The notes beneath the pieces were generated by a model. That model did not search any database. It was not told where the DNA came from and worked only from the letters and a program-made list of their open reading frames with translations. This document shows, piece after piece, positions 11,156-22,719 of a stretch of 64,000 nucleotides of DNA. Source of the DNA: Paramarasmius palmivorus (taxonomy: Eukaryota; Basidiomycota; Agaricomycetes; Agaricales; Marasmiaceae); assembly GCA_037176845.1 (NCBI GenBank), contig JAYKXP010000039.1:62001-126000 (forward strand). Reading direction: 5' to 3'. The position numbers and the translations under genes were made by a program. How positions within the stretch are numbered: position 1 is the stretch's first letter; every line of letters starts with the position of its first letter.

Positions 11156-12708
11156 TCAAGCCTCCTCCTCCTCCTCCTCTTCCTCTCCTTCGATTTCTTC
11201 TTCTTCCTCTTCCTCGCTTTCTTCATCCTTGTCCTGACCTTCTACAACACCATTCCACCCTTCTTCCTCTTCCTCCTCCTCCTCTTCTTCTTCCTCTTCG
11301 TTCGAGTCCTCGTCTTCGTGTTTTCTTTTCCCGTTTCCGGTCGCCTCATCAGCAACAGCGACACTAACATCTCCATCTGCCAACGTAACACACGTCAGCC
11401 GCGTCCCTTTTGTATCATACTCTGCCACTGGTTCAATAGTCGTGACCTCGTTCTCGCTCTTTTCAGGAAGCAATCCCAAATCATACACATGTATTTTTCC
11501 ATCCGAAGAAGCTGTGCACGCGATCGTCGTTGCCGACGTGGGGAGAGATATACGAAGAGTTTCGACAGCCTTTATTCGATTTGAATGCCCAATCAACTTG
11601 GCTATGATCTTGGGCGGTTCAGCGGAATCTGTGGATGAAGGGATGTCGTATATTGATACGACTTTGTCTTCAGCTCCAACCAGGAGTATTTCGCCTGAAC
11701 CATTGACACGAGGTGTAAACCTGGCATCGTGCAAACGAGATGGATGGCGTATTGTGTGAAGGAGGTTCATCGACTGTAATAATGAGAGAATAAAACATAA
11801 ACGAAAAGGTTCAGATAAAATAGAGGAGAGACTGACCGTATCGTAAACGTCGATTTGAGTGCCGGACATCACGATGAACAGTTCTCCGGTGGACGACCAT
11901 CGTACTATTTCACCCTCTGTAATCGTTGGTTTCATTCTTTGATAGACATGTAGAGCGAGGCAAAAACACACCTTTCCCCAGCTTGGTGCTCGCACACCCC
12001 CGTCCACGCATTAGGTCCCACATCCTCAATGTCCTATCTTTGCCGACACTTAACGCGACCTTTCCAGATGGATGGACAGCAACAGCGTTGACGCGTCCTT
12101 TGTGTCCTTTTAGTGCACGTAGCACTGACCAATCCCGTGCGTGAAACAAACATAGAGTACCATCTTCAGAGGCGGAGATAAGATGAGAACGGGAGGCAAA
12201 GTGTAAATGTGTTATCGAGCCTTTAGGATTATTAGCGTAGACGCCTACAGAGCGAACTGTAGTACTCACCTTCATGGTGCATCAAGCCACCGATTTCCTT
12301 TCTCCTTCTCAAATCCCACACTTTGATAATCTCGTCCGCACTTCCTGTAGCAAGCCATTTTCCACCAGGTGACCCGGCTACGGCTTTGATACACGAGACG
12401 TGAGCGGGGAAAATGAATACAGGCTTGAGTTCGAAGTTTCCGGTGGAAGATGTGCTGCCTTCGAGACCATAGAGAAGCTTTTCGTATGATCCAGCAACAA
12501 TTTTGAACTTCTTGGGTGGGGAAACATCCGTATCCTTTTGCGATTCCTTTTGCTTTCCTTTGCTTTTGGCTGAAGCCTGTGGTTCGAACGATGACTCCTT
12601 GATCTTGGATTTCTCAACCTTGAGAGACTGAGATAGTTTTGGTTCCTCAATTCGAGCCTTTTTCGTAGGTTTTGGCTTGGTGGACGTGAATTGAGTCGCT
12701 CTTGCCAT
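11156..12708 (-). CDS. MAK11: MAK11 / PAK1IP1-like WD40 protein, 60S ribosome biogenesis
   Basis: WD40 beta-propeller protein of the Mak11 / PAK1-interacting-protein-1 family, a nucleolar factor needed for early 60S subunit assembly. The start chosen is the Met at 12708 (MARATQFTSTKPKPTKKARI), giving the Lys-rich N-terminus usual for a nucleolar protein; an in-frame Met at 12750 is an alternative. Blades are visible as AHVSCIKAVAGSPGGKWLA with IIKVWDLRRRKE, SITHLHFASRSHLISASEDG, GHKGRVNAVAVHPSGKVALS with TLRMWDL, GEIVRWSSTGELF, EILLVGAEDKVVSIYD and GHSNRIKAVETL with DGKIHVYDL. Three to four short introns join in phase (for example G|gtgagt at about 12270 before SITHLHF). The last ~60 residues are almost pure Glu with GWNGVVEGQDKDEES inside, encoded by CTC/CTT-type triplets on the plus strand. 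The gene appears intact. Confidence 0.9.
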
Positions 12709-13660
12709 GATGGATCGAGAGAAAATTTCAGGGCTATTGTAAGCGCTCAACTTAGTCTCCGGCGCTTACATGCGCTTACAGCTCGACCAGGAACCTAGGT
12801 CGCAATCAGGTCGCAACTCAGCATTTTTGGAGAGCAGAGATATAATCAGAATCATTCGTGGCGATATCCCATTTTACCGGTTCTCTAATACTGACTAAGT
12901 CTAGCTAAGCAAGGAGTAAACCTCCTGATGAGATGAGCTGATACAGCTGCCTTATCTTGACTTCGCCCATTCCGTTACTCTGTCGATTCCATAGGTGGAA
13001 GTACTGAAGTTCATGTGCATCCAGTCCGAAACGTCCTCCTAGAAGTCCTTGAGGCTTGCGTAGATAACGAGCACGTCGTCCATTAAAGGTATTGCAGCAA
13101 ACGCAACCTTGTACAAGGCGGTGGTGACAAAACCTTTGTTCTTTCCAGGGACATGAACCTTGGTACAGACAATGTTCAGTAGGGCGACCCTAGAAGCACT
13201 AGTAACGTGCCTCAGGACGCCTACCAGAGCCCTAGATCAAGGATCAGCGCAAACAGAAATGTCAACGAAATCATACCAAACGCCACTTCCCAACCGAACC
13301 AAAACGAATTTGCCCAACAAGTTATTGGTCAAATCTGAAAGACATTCTCAGGAGAATATCTGGTGAACAAGCGGATTACTACCTCCGAGGACGTTGAGAG
13401 GGCTCGCAAGGCTTCTGGACAACTTTGACCCCAAGCTATGTAAGTAAGCTTTCTCCTACAGACTCGGAGGGCTGTCGCGTTACTTGGCTGCCTCTTTGAA
13501 CATTCAGCTTCAAGGGTGGGATGAGGCCTTGAGCGCGCGCCGCGCTTCGAATATAGTTAAATTCTTCCACGAATATTCACGTGACTATTTACATAATCTT
13601 ACGACGAGCCTGAACGTCGAACGTTGATAACAGACAATAACCAACTTTTTCACTCGTCCA
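12709..13660. other. Intergenic with a possible coding relic on the minus strand
   Basis: No intact gene. On the minus strand, about 13045-13230 reads open for some 60 codons in a protein-like way (VGVLRHVTSASRVALLN, KNKGFVTTALYKVAFAA) between stops. I do not recognise the family. The rest shows nothing. Confidence 0.3.
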
Positions 13661-14387
13661 ATGGTTCGTAAAACTCATTATTTTTGTTGAACGATCGACT
13701 CACTTTCACTTTCAGCCTACCTACGTCAAGGGAATAGCTCTCGATTGGGAAAAGTGCGCCAAAGTGCTAGGGGTCGACGAGTCAAGCGGACTGGTCGACC
13801 GCCTCATTGGGAAGATCCTGGATGCGATCGACAGGAGCAGGTTTCCAGACTGTACAGCATGTCGTCCCAATGGTGACCCCTTCACGGTGATATCGTTCGG
13901 ATATGATGCATTTAGCGAGGACCGGAAAGAAATAGAAGGGATTCCCACTCCGTCGTACTTTACGAAGAATCAAGACCAATGGGACCTAGTGGCATCTGCT
14001 CCTGAAGTGTTCGAAGTTTTTGATATTTGAGAAGGTGTTATATACGGACGGCGATAGTTGTTGGAGTTGAGTTTCAAAGCAGCCTTAGACTCAACGCACT
14101 CGACAGAATTCAGACAGCCACCAAAGCCTCAAGCTCAGTCTAAACGGCCTTCTTCAGCAAGCACCGCCAAACAAATTTCAAGTAGGCGTTCAGATGGGGG
14201 TACAACCCAGGCCCAGGCCCAGGCTCAGAATGCAGTTAGTCGATCTGCTGTTCGAACAGGTGCCTCAGGTGTAGGCGCGGCGAGACAAGTTGCGTCGGAT
14301 GCTACTGCTATGACTGCCAGCAAAGCTCGGCCGACAAAGGTCACTGGTGCCCAGCCTGCTGGAGTATTGAAACCTCGGTGGAAGTAA
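13661..14387 (+). CDS. Small conserved-looking orphan protein
   Basis: Three exons: 13661-13663 (the ATG alone), 13716-14015 and 14058-14387. The ATG is followed by GT and an intron ending TTTCAG, giving MPTYVKGIALDWEKCA. The second intron (14016-14057, 42 bp) removes an in-frame stop. The N-terminal half is acidic and folded-looking (VLGVDESSGLVDRLIGKI, DCTACRPNGDPFTVISFG, YFTKNQDQWDLVASAPEV). The C-terminal half is a Gln/Ala/Ser-rich basic tail (AQAQAQNAVS, TKVTGAQPAGVLKPRWK). No signal peptide or TM segment is present. I do not recognise the family. A one-codon first exon is common in mushroom genes, which supports the start. Confidence 0.6.
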
Positions 14388-15508
14388 AGTTGGAATGGAG
14401 TCGATACATGGAGCTGCAGGCAACAGCTTCAGTTTATGGGTGGTGACAGTTTTCATATCTGTGTTTGGTAGTTTTACGAGCGAGAGCGAGTCTCAAATAG
14501 CATGTATTCATCGTTCCGATATGGTTACTCTCTTCATGTGTATTCTCGTATCCACAGATCATTAAACCAAGTCTCTTGATGTTTCTATCTATGTAATAAT
14601 AGGCACTATCTTCGTGTATCAGATACCTTATGTATGTGGGTACTGTTCATGTTACATCCACGAATCGTCGATCCAAGATGTTGAAGAGCACGAAATTGCG
14701 TTTGCCTTCTCGCAAGCACCGAGGACGAAGAAGCTGTCGAGGGTTACAGCTTGGAATTCAGAGACCTATCCTCCAAACCGTATGCCAAACGAATCGATGG
14801 CACCAGCATTGCAGTTCCCACGTAAAAGAGTATCTGGCATCAATGAGGTCAATGAAACACGTTTCTTTGAGAAGGGGTGTACATACCTGACCAGTCGAGA
14901 GTTGATTGTCTACTGGTGTGCATCTCGTACCCTTAGGCGGCTTCGTTCTCTCCTTAGCAACAACCCTTCGTATATCACATTGTTCTGGAGTAAATGACGC
15001 GTAATATGGCGACAACGGGAGTGCGTGGGCAGGATTGGATGGTCATTAAGAGGTAGCAATATGTCAATCTTGTAGTGACCTTGATATGCTCTCGCTTGTC
15101 CTTTTCCCGTGTAAGTCTATCCAATATCGTTGTTTACAGCGCGGTGAGGTACATACTAGCCAAGGCTCTTCTCTCGCTAAAATCATAATGCCAGCATAGG
15201 AATAAGCAAACAATCATGACGTTTGGAAGCATGATAACATACCTTTAGAAGGTAAAAAGATCGCCTTTCCCCTCGTGCTTTCGCGAGGCAGATCAGACAC
15301 GAACATGCCTGCTATCATTCAACCGAAACCAGAACGAATTTTTGTCGTGAAAAAGACAAGAAACACGGTGAGTAACATGAATAGCAGTGACACAGGGTTG
15401 AATATTTGAATGATGAGGACAAGGGGCGCTGCGGGCTGTGCAACCCAAACAGGCAACTCGAACATGCAGGCAGGGGCTTGCTCATCCTCTCCCACCACCA
15501 CCTACCAT
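14388..15508. other. Intergenic / promoter of the F-BAR gene
   Basis: About 1.1 kb. On the minus strand 14750-15015 reads open (FTPEQCDIRRVVAKERTKP) with a donor-like site after LSTGQ, but no partner exons or domain could be assembled. I leave it as non-coding. Confidence 0.4.
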
Positions 15509-18500
15509 ATGTCGTCCGCTGCTCGACGGCAACCGTCGACAACCTCGCTCTCAAAGTATTATCGTTCATCTAAAACCAATGGTTCTACATCTACCTCTGA
15601 TTTCTGTAACAACTTTTGGGGTCCCAACGATGCAGGGGTTGACGTCCTCTTCGCTCGAATGCGTGGTGCTATCCGTACCATGGACGAACTCAAAAATTTC
15701 TGGAAAGAAAGGGCCTCCATCGAGGAGGATTATGCTAAACGTCTAGCTAGACTGTCCAAGGTGACTTTGGGTAGGGATGAAGTGGGCGAGTTGCGTACCA
15801 GTTTGGATACAATTCTTCTGGAGACAGAACGCCAATCTACGTTCCATTCTACGCTTCACAATCAGATCAAGAACGATCTTGAAGCACAAGTGGCATTGTT
15901 TTGCTCTAAACAGGCGCACCACAAAAAGGTCTACACATCCACCATCGAGAAACAATTCAAACAAAAACAGACTCAGGAATCATATGTATCCAAAGCTCGG
16001 GAGAAATATGAACAAGACTGTATGCGTATCAACTCTTATACCGCACAAAGCACTCTCGTCCAAGGCCGTGACCTCGAGAAGATTCACTACAAATTGGAAA
16101 GAGCACAACAGACTGTCCAAGCCAACGAACGGGATTTTGCCAATTTTGCCCGTGCGTTCAAGGATACAGCGGCGAAATGGGAGTTGGATTGGAAGACATT
16201 CTGTGATACGTGTCAGGATTTGGAAGAGGATAGGCTGGAGTTCATGAAGGACAACATGTGGGCGTACGCAAATGCCGTGTCGACGGTCTGTGTTTCCGAT
16301 GACGAGGTGTGTCTTGGTCACTGTGTTTCTCTTCTTGTTTGCTAACTATAGTCAACTCACAGTCCTGTGAAAAAATGCGTGTATCGCTCGAACAAGTTGA
16401 CACTGAGAAAGAAATGGAAAACTTTGTTTTGGACTTTGCTACAGGCAATGCTATACAAGCCCCACCCCAGTTCATCAACTTTAACTCTCCCGATGCTGCT
16501 ACGAGCCATCAGCCCAGCATGCGGCCTGCCAACTTTGTACGATCGTCTCAACGAGCTGTATCTTCACAAAGGGGTAGTCCAATGCCACCTTCTGATGGAG
16601 AGGAGAGTGGTATCGAGGAAGGAGGAGAGCCGGTCAATACCGCAGGAAGAGGAGCTGGGAACAGAAACTCAGGATCGCAGGAGGTGGCTGCACTCACGAG
16701 ACAACCTAGCCGTGGGCAGCTCAATGGGCAATGGCATAGCTCACTCCCCAGCATCATCCGTTTCTGCATCGTCTGCCCGTCCACCAACGTCGCCGCAACC
16801 GCCATCTTCTTCAACCGCTTACAGCAATGCCTCTCCGCACTCCCCACAACCACCTTCGTCTTCCTCTGTTCCTCAGTCATACCAACAGCAGCAACTGATC
16901 ACACGTAAACCCACGACACGCGTTCCTCCTCCTGCGTTGCCAGGTGAAGAACCTATAGACCCCACAGCGGAGACGTACATCAAAGTAGGTGCCAATGCCT
17001 ACAAAGTCGATCTCAGTCGAGATCCACAACAACAAGCCAGGGAAGCTCTTATGCGAGGCCCACATCTACATCGATATCGAGACCTACGTCCACGGTCGGT
17101 GGAGATGACGATCCGCTAGCGAAGCAGTTGGAGGAAGCTACAGAACGCTGTGGGTCCAAATGCCGGTACATTAAGAAGGGGTAGTACCAAACGTGCATCA
17201 ACTTCGACTTCAACGGCGTTGGTGCCAGCGTCCTCGAGACGAGCTACCATGGAAGCAGCAACAACTCCAACCACTCTCTTCTTCACCAACGAAAGATTAC
17301 CGCAACTCTGCAGAAATGATCGTCGGTCCACCACCACCCCTTTCTTCTTCCGCCCACCATTCACCTAGTAACTCACAAGGAGGCCACCAGCAGCAGATTA
17401 CAGCAGCGTTTATGCAGGCTCCCAAACCAGCCTCCTCGAATGTTCCTGTCGAAGGCGTATTGGCGGATTATCACCAGTCCCTTCCCGGTGAGAGGAAGAG
17501 TGCAAGTCAGAGTAGACGCGGATCTTTCATCGCGGAACCGCCTCAGCACGGTCATTCTCATTCACAGTCCCAATCTCAAGAAAGATTGAGTCGACCCCCA
17601 TCCCAGCACGGACATGCAGGCGTTGGAGCACACGGATCGAGGAGTCCTTCTCCGAGCCCAGGAGCTATGGTACGAAGAAGTCCAAGTCCTAATCCTGGAC
17701 AGATCATGGTCCATTCTTCTGGACATGCGCAGAATCCTAGTGTGGGTAGTATGGGCGGAGCAATGGTACAAAGGAGCCCCAGCCCGAGTCCAGGCTATCA
17801 GCAACACCAACCACGGAACAGCATCGGCATGAATGTACCCCCGCCTCCTACACAGCGGAGGAGCCCAAGTCCTCAGCCTCAGCCTCAACAACCCCAGGGA
17901 TATCACACGCCGAACCACAGCATGTCGCGTGCCCAAGTCTCTCTCCGTCAATCGTCTATCGCAACAACAGCAACCCCAGCGATCAACGTCGCCGAACCAA
18001 GTTGGTATTGCGTTAGATCCTAGTGGGAGGGTGTTACACGATGAAATGGCTGTTAGGTATCAGAGCCAGCCTCAGCAACAGCAGCCGGTACAAGTCCCAC
18101 CCAACCACGCACAGACTCAGTCGCAGTACCGGCCAAGCACCGTCGTTCATCCCCAACAACAGCAGCAGCAGATACCTATGCAGGTCCCGCCGCCGCCACC
18201 ATTGTCTGCGCCACCATTGCAGCAGGTACAGAGGAGACTGAGCGGGGTTCCACAACAGCAGCCCCAGTATCAAGCACCCCAGCAGACGGGGGCGTACCAA
18301 GCACAGGCCCAAGCGCAGGTGCAACAAACGCCTGCTTATCAGCAGCCTCAGGCGACTGGGTACCAGCAACAACAACAACAACAAATTGGGTATCAACAGA
18401 CCGGATACCAACAACCTCAACAGACGGGGTATCAGCAACCTCAGCAGACTGGGTACGGATACGGAGGAGGACACCAACAGCAAGGCTCTTATGCGAGTTC

Positions 18501-18944
18501 GTACGGTGGTGGTGGTGCCGGTGCCGGTTATCAACAGCAGCGCAATTCGTATTATCAACCCCAGCAACAACAACAACAGCAGCAGCAGCAAAGGGGATTA
18601 CATCCGCAACAACAGACTTCGGGGTACTCTCATCGGTCGCCTTCGCCACAACCGGGACAAGGAGGTGCGCAGTATACAGAGGATGGACAGGTTATCCAAT
18701 TTTATGGTACGTGTCTCGTTTTCCCCATTTCTGTGGTGTACACTAACAACTCGCATACCCCACAGTCCAAGCAATGTACGACTATGACGCAACCATCGAC
18801 GAAGAATTTTCGTTCCAAGCTGGGGATGTTATCGCTGTTACGGCTACTCCTGAAGATGGATGGTGGAGCGGAGAGTTGTTGGATGAGGAAAGGAGGCAGC
18901 CGGGGAGATATGTGTTCCCGAGTAATTTCGTTAGGCTGTTTTAA
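15509..18944 (+). CDS. F-BAR and SH3 domain protein (Hof1/Cdc15/Imp2 type), linker frameshifts
   Basis: Membrane-bending scaffold of the Cdc15/Hof1/Imp2 class that links the plasma membrane to the actomyosin ring or endocytic patches. Met 15509 (MSSAARRQPSTTSLSKYY) is preferred; the frame is open to 15410. The F-BAR domain fills exon 1 and the start of exon 2 (FWGPNDAGVDVLFARM, IEEDYAKRLARLSK, KYEQDCMRIN, YKLERAQQTVQANERDF, WELDWKTFCDTCQDLEE). An intron at 16307-16362 is clear. A very long linker rich in Ser, Pro and Gln follows. A final intron (about 18710-18764) leads to a complete SH3 domain (AMYDYDATIDEEFSFQAGD, TPEDGWWSG, PSNFVRLF) and the stop at 18942-18944. The change at about 16712-16751 can be a 40-bp intron. 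Shifts near 17055, 17140, 17275 and 17945 have no GT/AG solution and look like single-base indels. Both end domains are clean. Confidence 0.8.
18060..18600 (+). repeat. CAG/CAA low-complexity tract coding poly-Gln
   Basis: The linker here is dominated by CAA/CAG codons: QQQQQQ runs, repeated TGYQQPQ units at about 18400-18450, and YYQPQ followed by poly-Q at about 18550-18590. The Leu-rich open frames on the opposite strand are shadows of it. Such tracts are prone to length change and to phase-separation-like behaviour of the protein. Confidence 0.7.
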
Positions 18945-19499
18945 GTGTGACGGTGGTTGTTTTAGTAGGCAGAGGAAGGATTTATGGGTGCTGGATGCTC
19001 GAACGTGTACATATGTAAACCTTGCTTCAAGTTGTCACACAATGCTGATTTTAATTGCTATCCTTTCAAGTTCCATTGGCAGCCTGAAAAATACCCATAA
19101 TCTTTAGCTACGCACGAGAATACTCCTATCTTATGCTAGCAGCCTACCACGAACCGACCAGGCACACTAGTAGGCCGTAGCATGTACCTTAACAGATGGT
19201 CTATCTGAGGAGGTTAGTCATTTCTTTCATTCCTTAACTTGCTATACCTTGCTTACATGGCAGCGACTGCAGACAGATCAGCCATGACATACTATAGTAA
19301 CACTAGCCAGTGGTTTCTTCTCGAACAGCAAGAAGGGCGTCAAAATCGCGTCGGAGTCGGGAATAAGTCTCGGTGGAATCGGGTGCCAGTATGTCTTGGG
19401 CGAGTTGAGCAAGCTCCGAAGAAATTGGCCGGTATCCATGGTGGAGGAAGCAAGAAAGCGAAGTTCAAGTTGTGACATTGTCACGGCCACGGTGTCTCA
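18945..19499. other. Intergenic with left copy of a 45-bp direct repeat
   Basis: Between the F-BAR stop and the kinase-like start. It holds the repeat at 19155-19199; otherwise no feature is seen. Confidence 0.5.
19155..19199 (+). repeat. Direct repeat, left copy
   Basis: Forty-five bases beginning cgaccaggcacactag and ending with a ggnnnnnnatgg-like end match 20902-20946 at 40 positions. Weaker similarity extends about 45 bp to the left (gcacgag and following). The two copies bracket the kinase-like gene in the same orientation. Confidence 0.65.
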
Positions 19500-20790
19500 A
19501 TGGCTCAGACTACGACCATCTCCATCAAGCTTCCCTCGGAGGCTGAACCCACATCATTTCATCTCGTATCCCAGGACGTTGCCACCCATAGATTGGGATT
19601 TTCAAGTTTTGAAGTGTCGCACATCCAGCTCGGTTCTGGCATGTACGAACACTTTGGGCCCATCGAGTTATGCGGCGCATTCGATCAACCAGTCAAGCCC
19701 TCAATCATCCTATTCTGCACACCCATCGGCAAAGACGCATCAGATGTCCCTCTTATTGTTTTGAAGGCGTTCTTTCACACGGATATATCTCAGAAATTTC
19801 TATCAGGGGCATGGGAAGAGTGTCGCAATGCCATGGAAGAGGAGGCACGCTTCTATCAAACTAGTTTGTCAGAATTTCAAGGTGTCTTGGTCCCAAAGCA
19901 TTATGGGATATGGCGATCGGACAGTACGAGCACAGTCGGTATCGTGGAATGTCAGATTCTTCAGTATTGTGGAAAGGCTATAGGGGAGCTGGAGCTGCGC
20001 GACAAGGAAAAGTGTGTAAACTCCGCATGCAATTTTCATCATTGGGGCTACTCGTTCTCCAGTTTGGCGATCGCAACCGCCACCGAAAGGTTACATGATT
20101 ATGGAATATATCATGGACAGCTTAGCATCCCGGAAATTGAACACCATATCCTCTGCAACCATGAAGGAAAGGTGTTTATTGTAGATTTCTCAGAGGCCCT
20201 CGACAACTGGCTGTGTATCCGGACGATCCCTCTTGTCCCGTTGCAAGTCAGTTTAATGGATGTTGCGGAGGACACAGAGAACAAAGGCAAGATGCAGTTA
20301 TGTGATGAGTTAGGAGATGTTGCCACGTTCCTGGGATTTGGCTGGTGTGATTCGGGTATGTAGGCCTTCTTTTGGTAGGTTTTCATGAAGCTAACAAGTA
20401 AAAGGATGCTCCAAGGAAGTTCTTGGAGCAGCTGCATTGTCGATTACAGGCAAAACTGTAGAAGAAAGGAGGATACAATTTGAGGGGCAAAGACGGAGCT
20501 TGGAGAATCAGATGGCGACATACTCGAAGGGGGAGTCTGAAGAAGGACTCGTCCCTGGCTCTTTGATAGTAACACTCTCAAGTGTGGCGTCTCAAGGGTC
20601 CCCGGCTCCACCTCTAGACGTGCCTCCAGGTTCCCCAGCGCTATCAGAGTCACTATCCCATACCCATGTCTCCTCAATCTTTAGCACAAGTAACTCTGAA
20701 GAGTCGTGCTCTTTGCTTGATTCTGAAGATGGTCTCCCAACGAAAGACAAAGCAAAGACAATGAGGTTCGGCATTCCGTCAGGAACGTGA
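19500..20790 (+). CDS. Protein-kinase-like (pseudokinase) protein
   Basis: Two exons, 19500-20355 and 20405-20790; the intron keeps frame (GWCDSG|CSKEVLG). Kinase-like landmarks are LIVLKAFF (candidate VAIK Lys), ARFYQTSLSEFQGVLVPKHY (helix C and beta-4), VGIVECQILQYCGKAIGEL (hinge), YGIYHGQLSIPEIEHHILC (catalytic loop position) and VFIVDFSEALDN (DFG position). The catalytic-loop Asp is replaced by Gln (HGQL), so phosphotransfer is unlikely although the metal-binding Asp remains. The C-terminus is Ser/Pro/Glu-rich and disordered (PLDVPPGSPALSESLS, SNSEESCSLLDSEDG). I recognise only the general fungal kinase-like fold, not a named family. The gene lies between two copies of a direct repeat. 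Confidence 0.65.
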
Positions 20791-21165
20791 GCCCGCTTGA
20801 GCAAGAATATACTAGCTATGGACATAAGTAGAATACGAAATAAATATGTCATTCAAGAAGCACGAGTAACCTGATCGTTTAGAAGCACCAGCCCCAGCAA
20901 TCGACCAGGCACACTAGGAGGGCGTAGCATGCACCTCAACATATGGACGTCGACGCTTAGAGTTGTTCTTCGATACTAGTGAGAGTCTAAGGAAACTCGA
21001 CTCCCGGAGCCAGCCAATCTTGACATAACCACTGGACGGAGCATATATACACGCGAGAGCTGCTCTCGGAGAAATGAGAACGCGGCCTTGAGATTGAACG
21101 ACTCCACGACATCCCAACTCGAATTCCTGGATATTATGTGACGATATATACACACAACCCCAACT
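20791..21165. other. Intergenic between convergent kinase-like gene and GatA
   Basis: Holds the right direct-repeat copy; no gene is seen. Confidence 0.5.
20902..20946 (+). repeat. Direct repeat, right copy
   Basis: Right partner of 19155-19199 (40 of 45 positions equal), 1.7 kb away and in the same orientation, just downstream of the kinase-like gene. Confidence 0.65.
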
Positions 21166-22719
21166 CTAACTTTGACTATTCAACGCCTCCACAACTCCAC
21201 CAACATCCAACACCGTTCTATCACAACCCCACTGTCCTACAACACTCATCCCAATCGGCCACTCTCCATCTCCATCTCCCGGCACAGGAACACTCAACGC
21301 AGGTAATCCAGCCAACGAAGCCGGTACTGTCATTATATCCTGTAAATACGTCTCTGCAGCATCGGACGTAGCCACGGAAGAGAGGAGAGGAGCGGTTCGG
21401 ATAGCTGTTGGGTGTATCAGAACATCTACGCCTTTCTCATCTTTCGTGTTTGGGGTAGTGGTGGTGGACCGTGTCCATCGGAAAACATGATCAAAATCTT
21501 CCCGAATGAGTTGTCTGATTTTTTGTGCTTGGAGGAAGTAGTTATCGTATGCTCTGTTTATACGCATCAGATGTCAGATATAAGGAAGGATGTGAATGAA
21601 AGGTGAAAGGTACACACCCGGCACTTAATGCATAAGTCCCCAACAAAAGCCTCTTTTTGACTTCTTCACCGAAACCTTTCGAACGTGTTTCTTTGTATCC
21701 TCCGGCTACTTGGTTCTCAACCCGCAAACCGTACTCGACTCCGTCATATCTCGCGAGGTTGCTACTGGCTTCGGCACTAGCCAAGACGTAGTATGCTCCC
21801 AACGCGTATTTCGTCATGGGGAGATCCACAGGGACTAGCGTTGCGCCCTGTTCTTGGAGAAGAGATAGTGTGCGTCGGAGAGGTGCGAGTATAGAAGGCG
21901 ATAGTTCTGTGGGGAAATATTGCGTCGGAATGCCTATACGGAGGTTTTGTAGAGAAGTTTGGTTGGCGGAATATGTCTTTTCAAGGTCTTTGCGCACAGA
22001 AGCCGAGACAGACGTCGGGTCTTTTGGGTCATGGATGTCCAGAACGTCTACAACGCCGTAAGTAAAACCGACAATTAACAAGCAAAGTACTCACCAAAAA
22101 CATTTCTTACAAGCACAACACCCTTCGCCAACACACCCACACAGTCCAAGCTATCCGCGTATGATACCACTCCCCAACGACTTATCAGTCCATAAGAAGG
22201 TTTAAATCCAACAACACCGCAATACGACGCCGGTAGACGTATCGAACCGCCAGTATCCGTACCAATAGCGATAGAACACATATCTGCAGCTACGGCTGCT
22301 GCACTACCACCCGAACTACCACCCGCAGAACGTTTTTCGGTCAATGAAAAAGGGTTGACGACAGCTCCGTGGATCGAGTGGGTGTTTAGAGACCCCATAC
22401 CGAATTCATCGCAATTCGTCTTTCCTATGACTTCTGCGTCGGCTTCTTTGAGTAATTTAACGACAGTCGCATCGAAAGGAGAGCGAAAGTCCCGCAAAAT
22501 TGCGCTGGAACACGTCGTAGGCATGTCTGAGGTGCAAATGTTGTCCTTGATTGCGGCAGTTAAGAACATGAGGGGTCCACCGCGCATTGGTGGCGGAGGA
22601 GGGTTGGGGAGGATGTGGGAGAAGGCATTGGTAAGAGCGTTTTGGGCGTAGATGTGTGAGCGGGAGTTGGTCAAGGGAAGTGTAGAGTGTTGCCGGAGTT
22701 GGATGAGCGGAAGACGCAT
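21166..22719 (-). CDS. HER2: Mitochondrial glutamyl-tRNA(Gln) amidotransferase subunit A
   Basis: Amidase-signature subunit A of the mitochondrial GatFAB/GatCAB transamidase. It releases ammonia from glutamine so that Glu-tRNA(Gln) becomes Gln-tRNA(Gln). Exons 22719-22095, 22047-21618 and 21553-21166 sum to 1443 nt, exactly in frame, giving 480 residues, normal for the family. The catalytic triad is complete: Lys in AAIKDNICT, the cis-Ser in [16 protein letters not shown] and the nucleophile Ser in [34 protein letters not shown] and [17 protein letters not shown] are typical. The start [16 protein letters not shown] fits a short mitochondrial presequence. In yeasts the gene is called HER2. 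Confidence 0.92.

Noticed and set aside
11104..11584. Plus-strand frames rich in Pro, Leu and Phe
   Set aside because: Reverse of the Glu-rich tail of MAK11; no start context or domain.
14614..15015. Overlapping frames on both strands downstream of the small orphan gene
   Set aside because: Could not be joined into any protein; one donor-like site is not enough.
18034..18649. Long Leu/Val-rich open frames on the minus strand
   Set aside because: They are the reverse of the CAG/CAA poly-Gln linker of the F-BAR gene; composition alone keeps them open.
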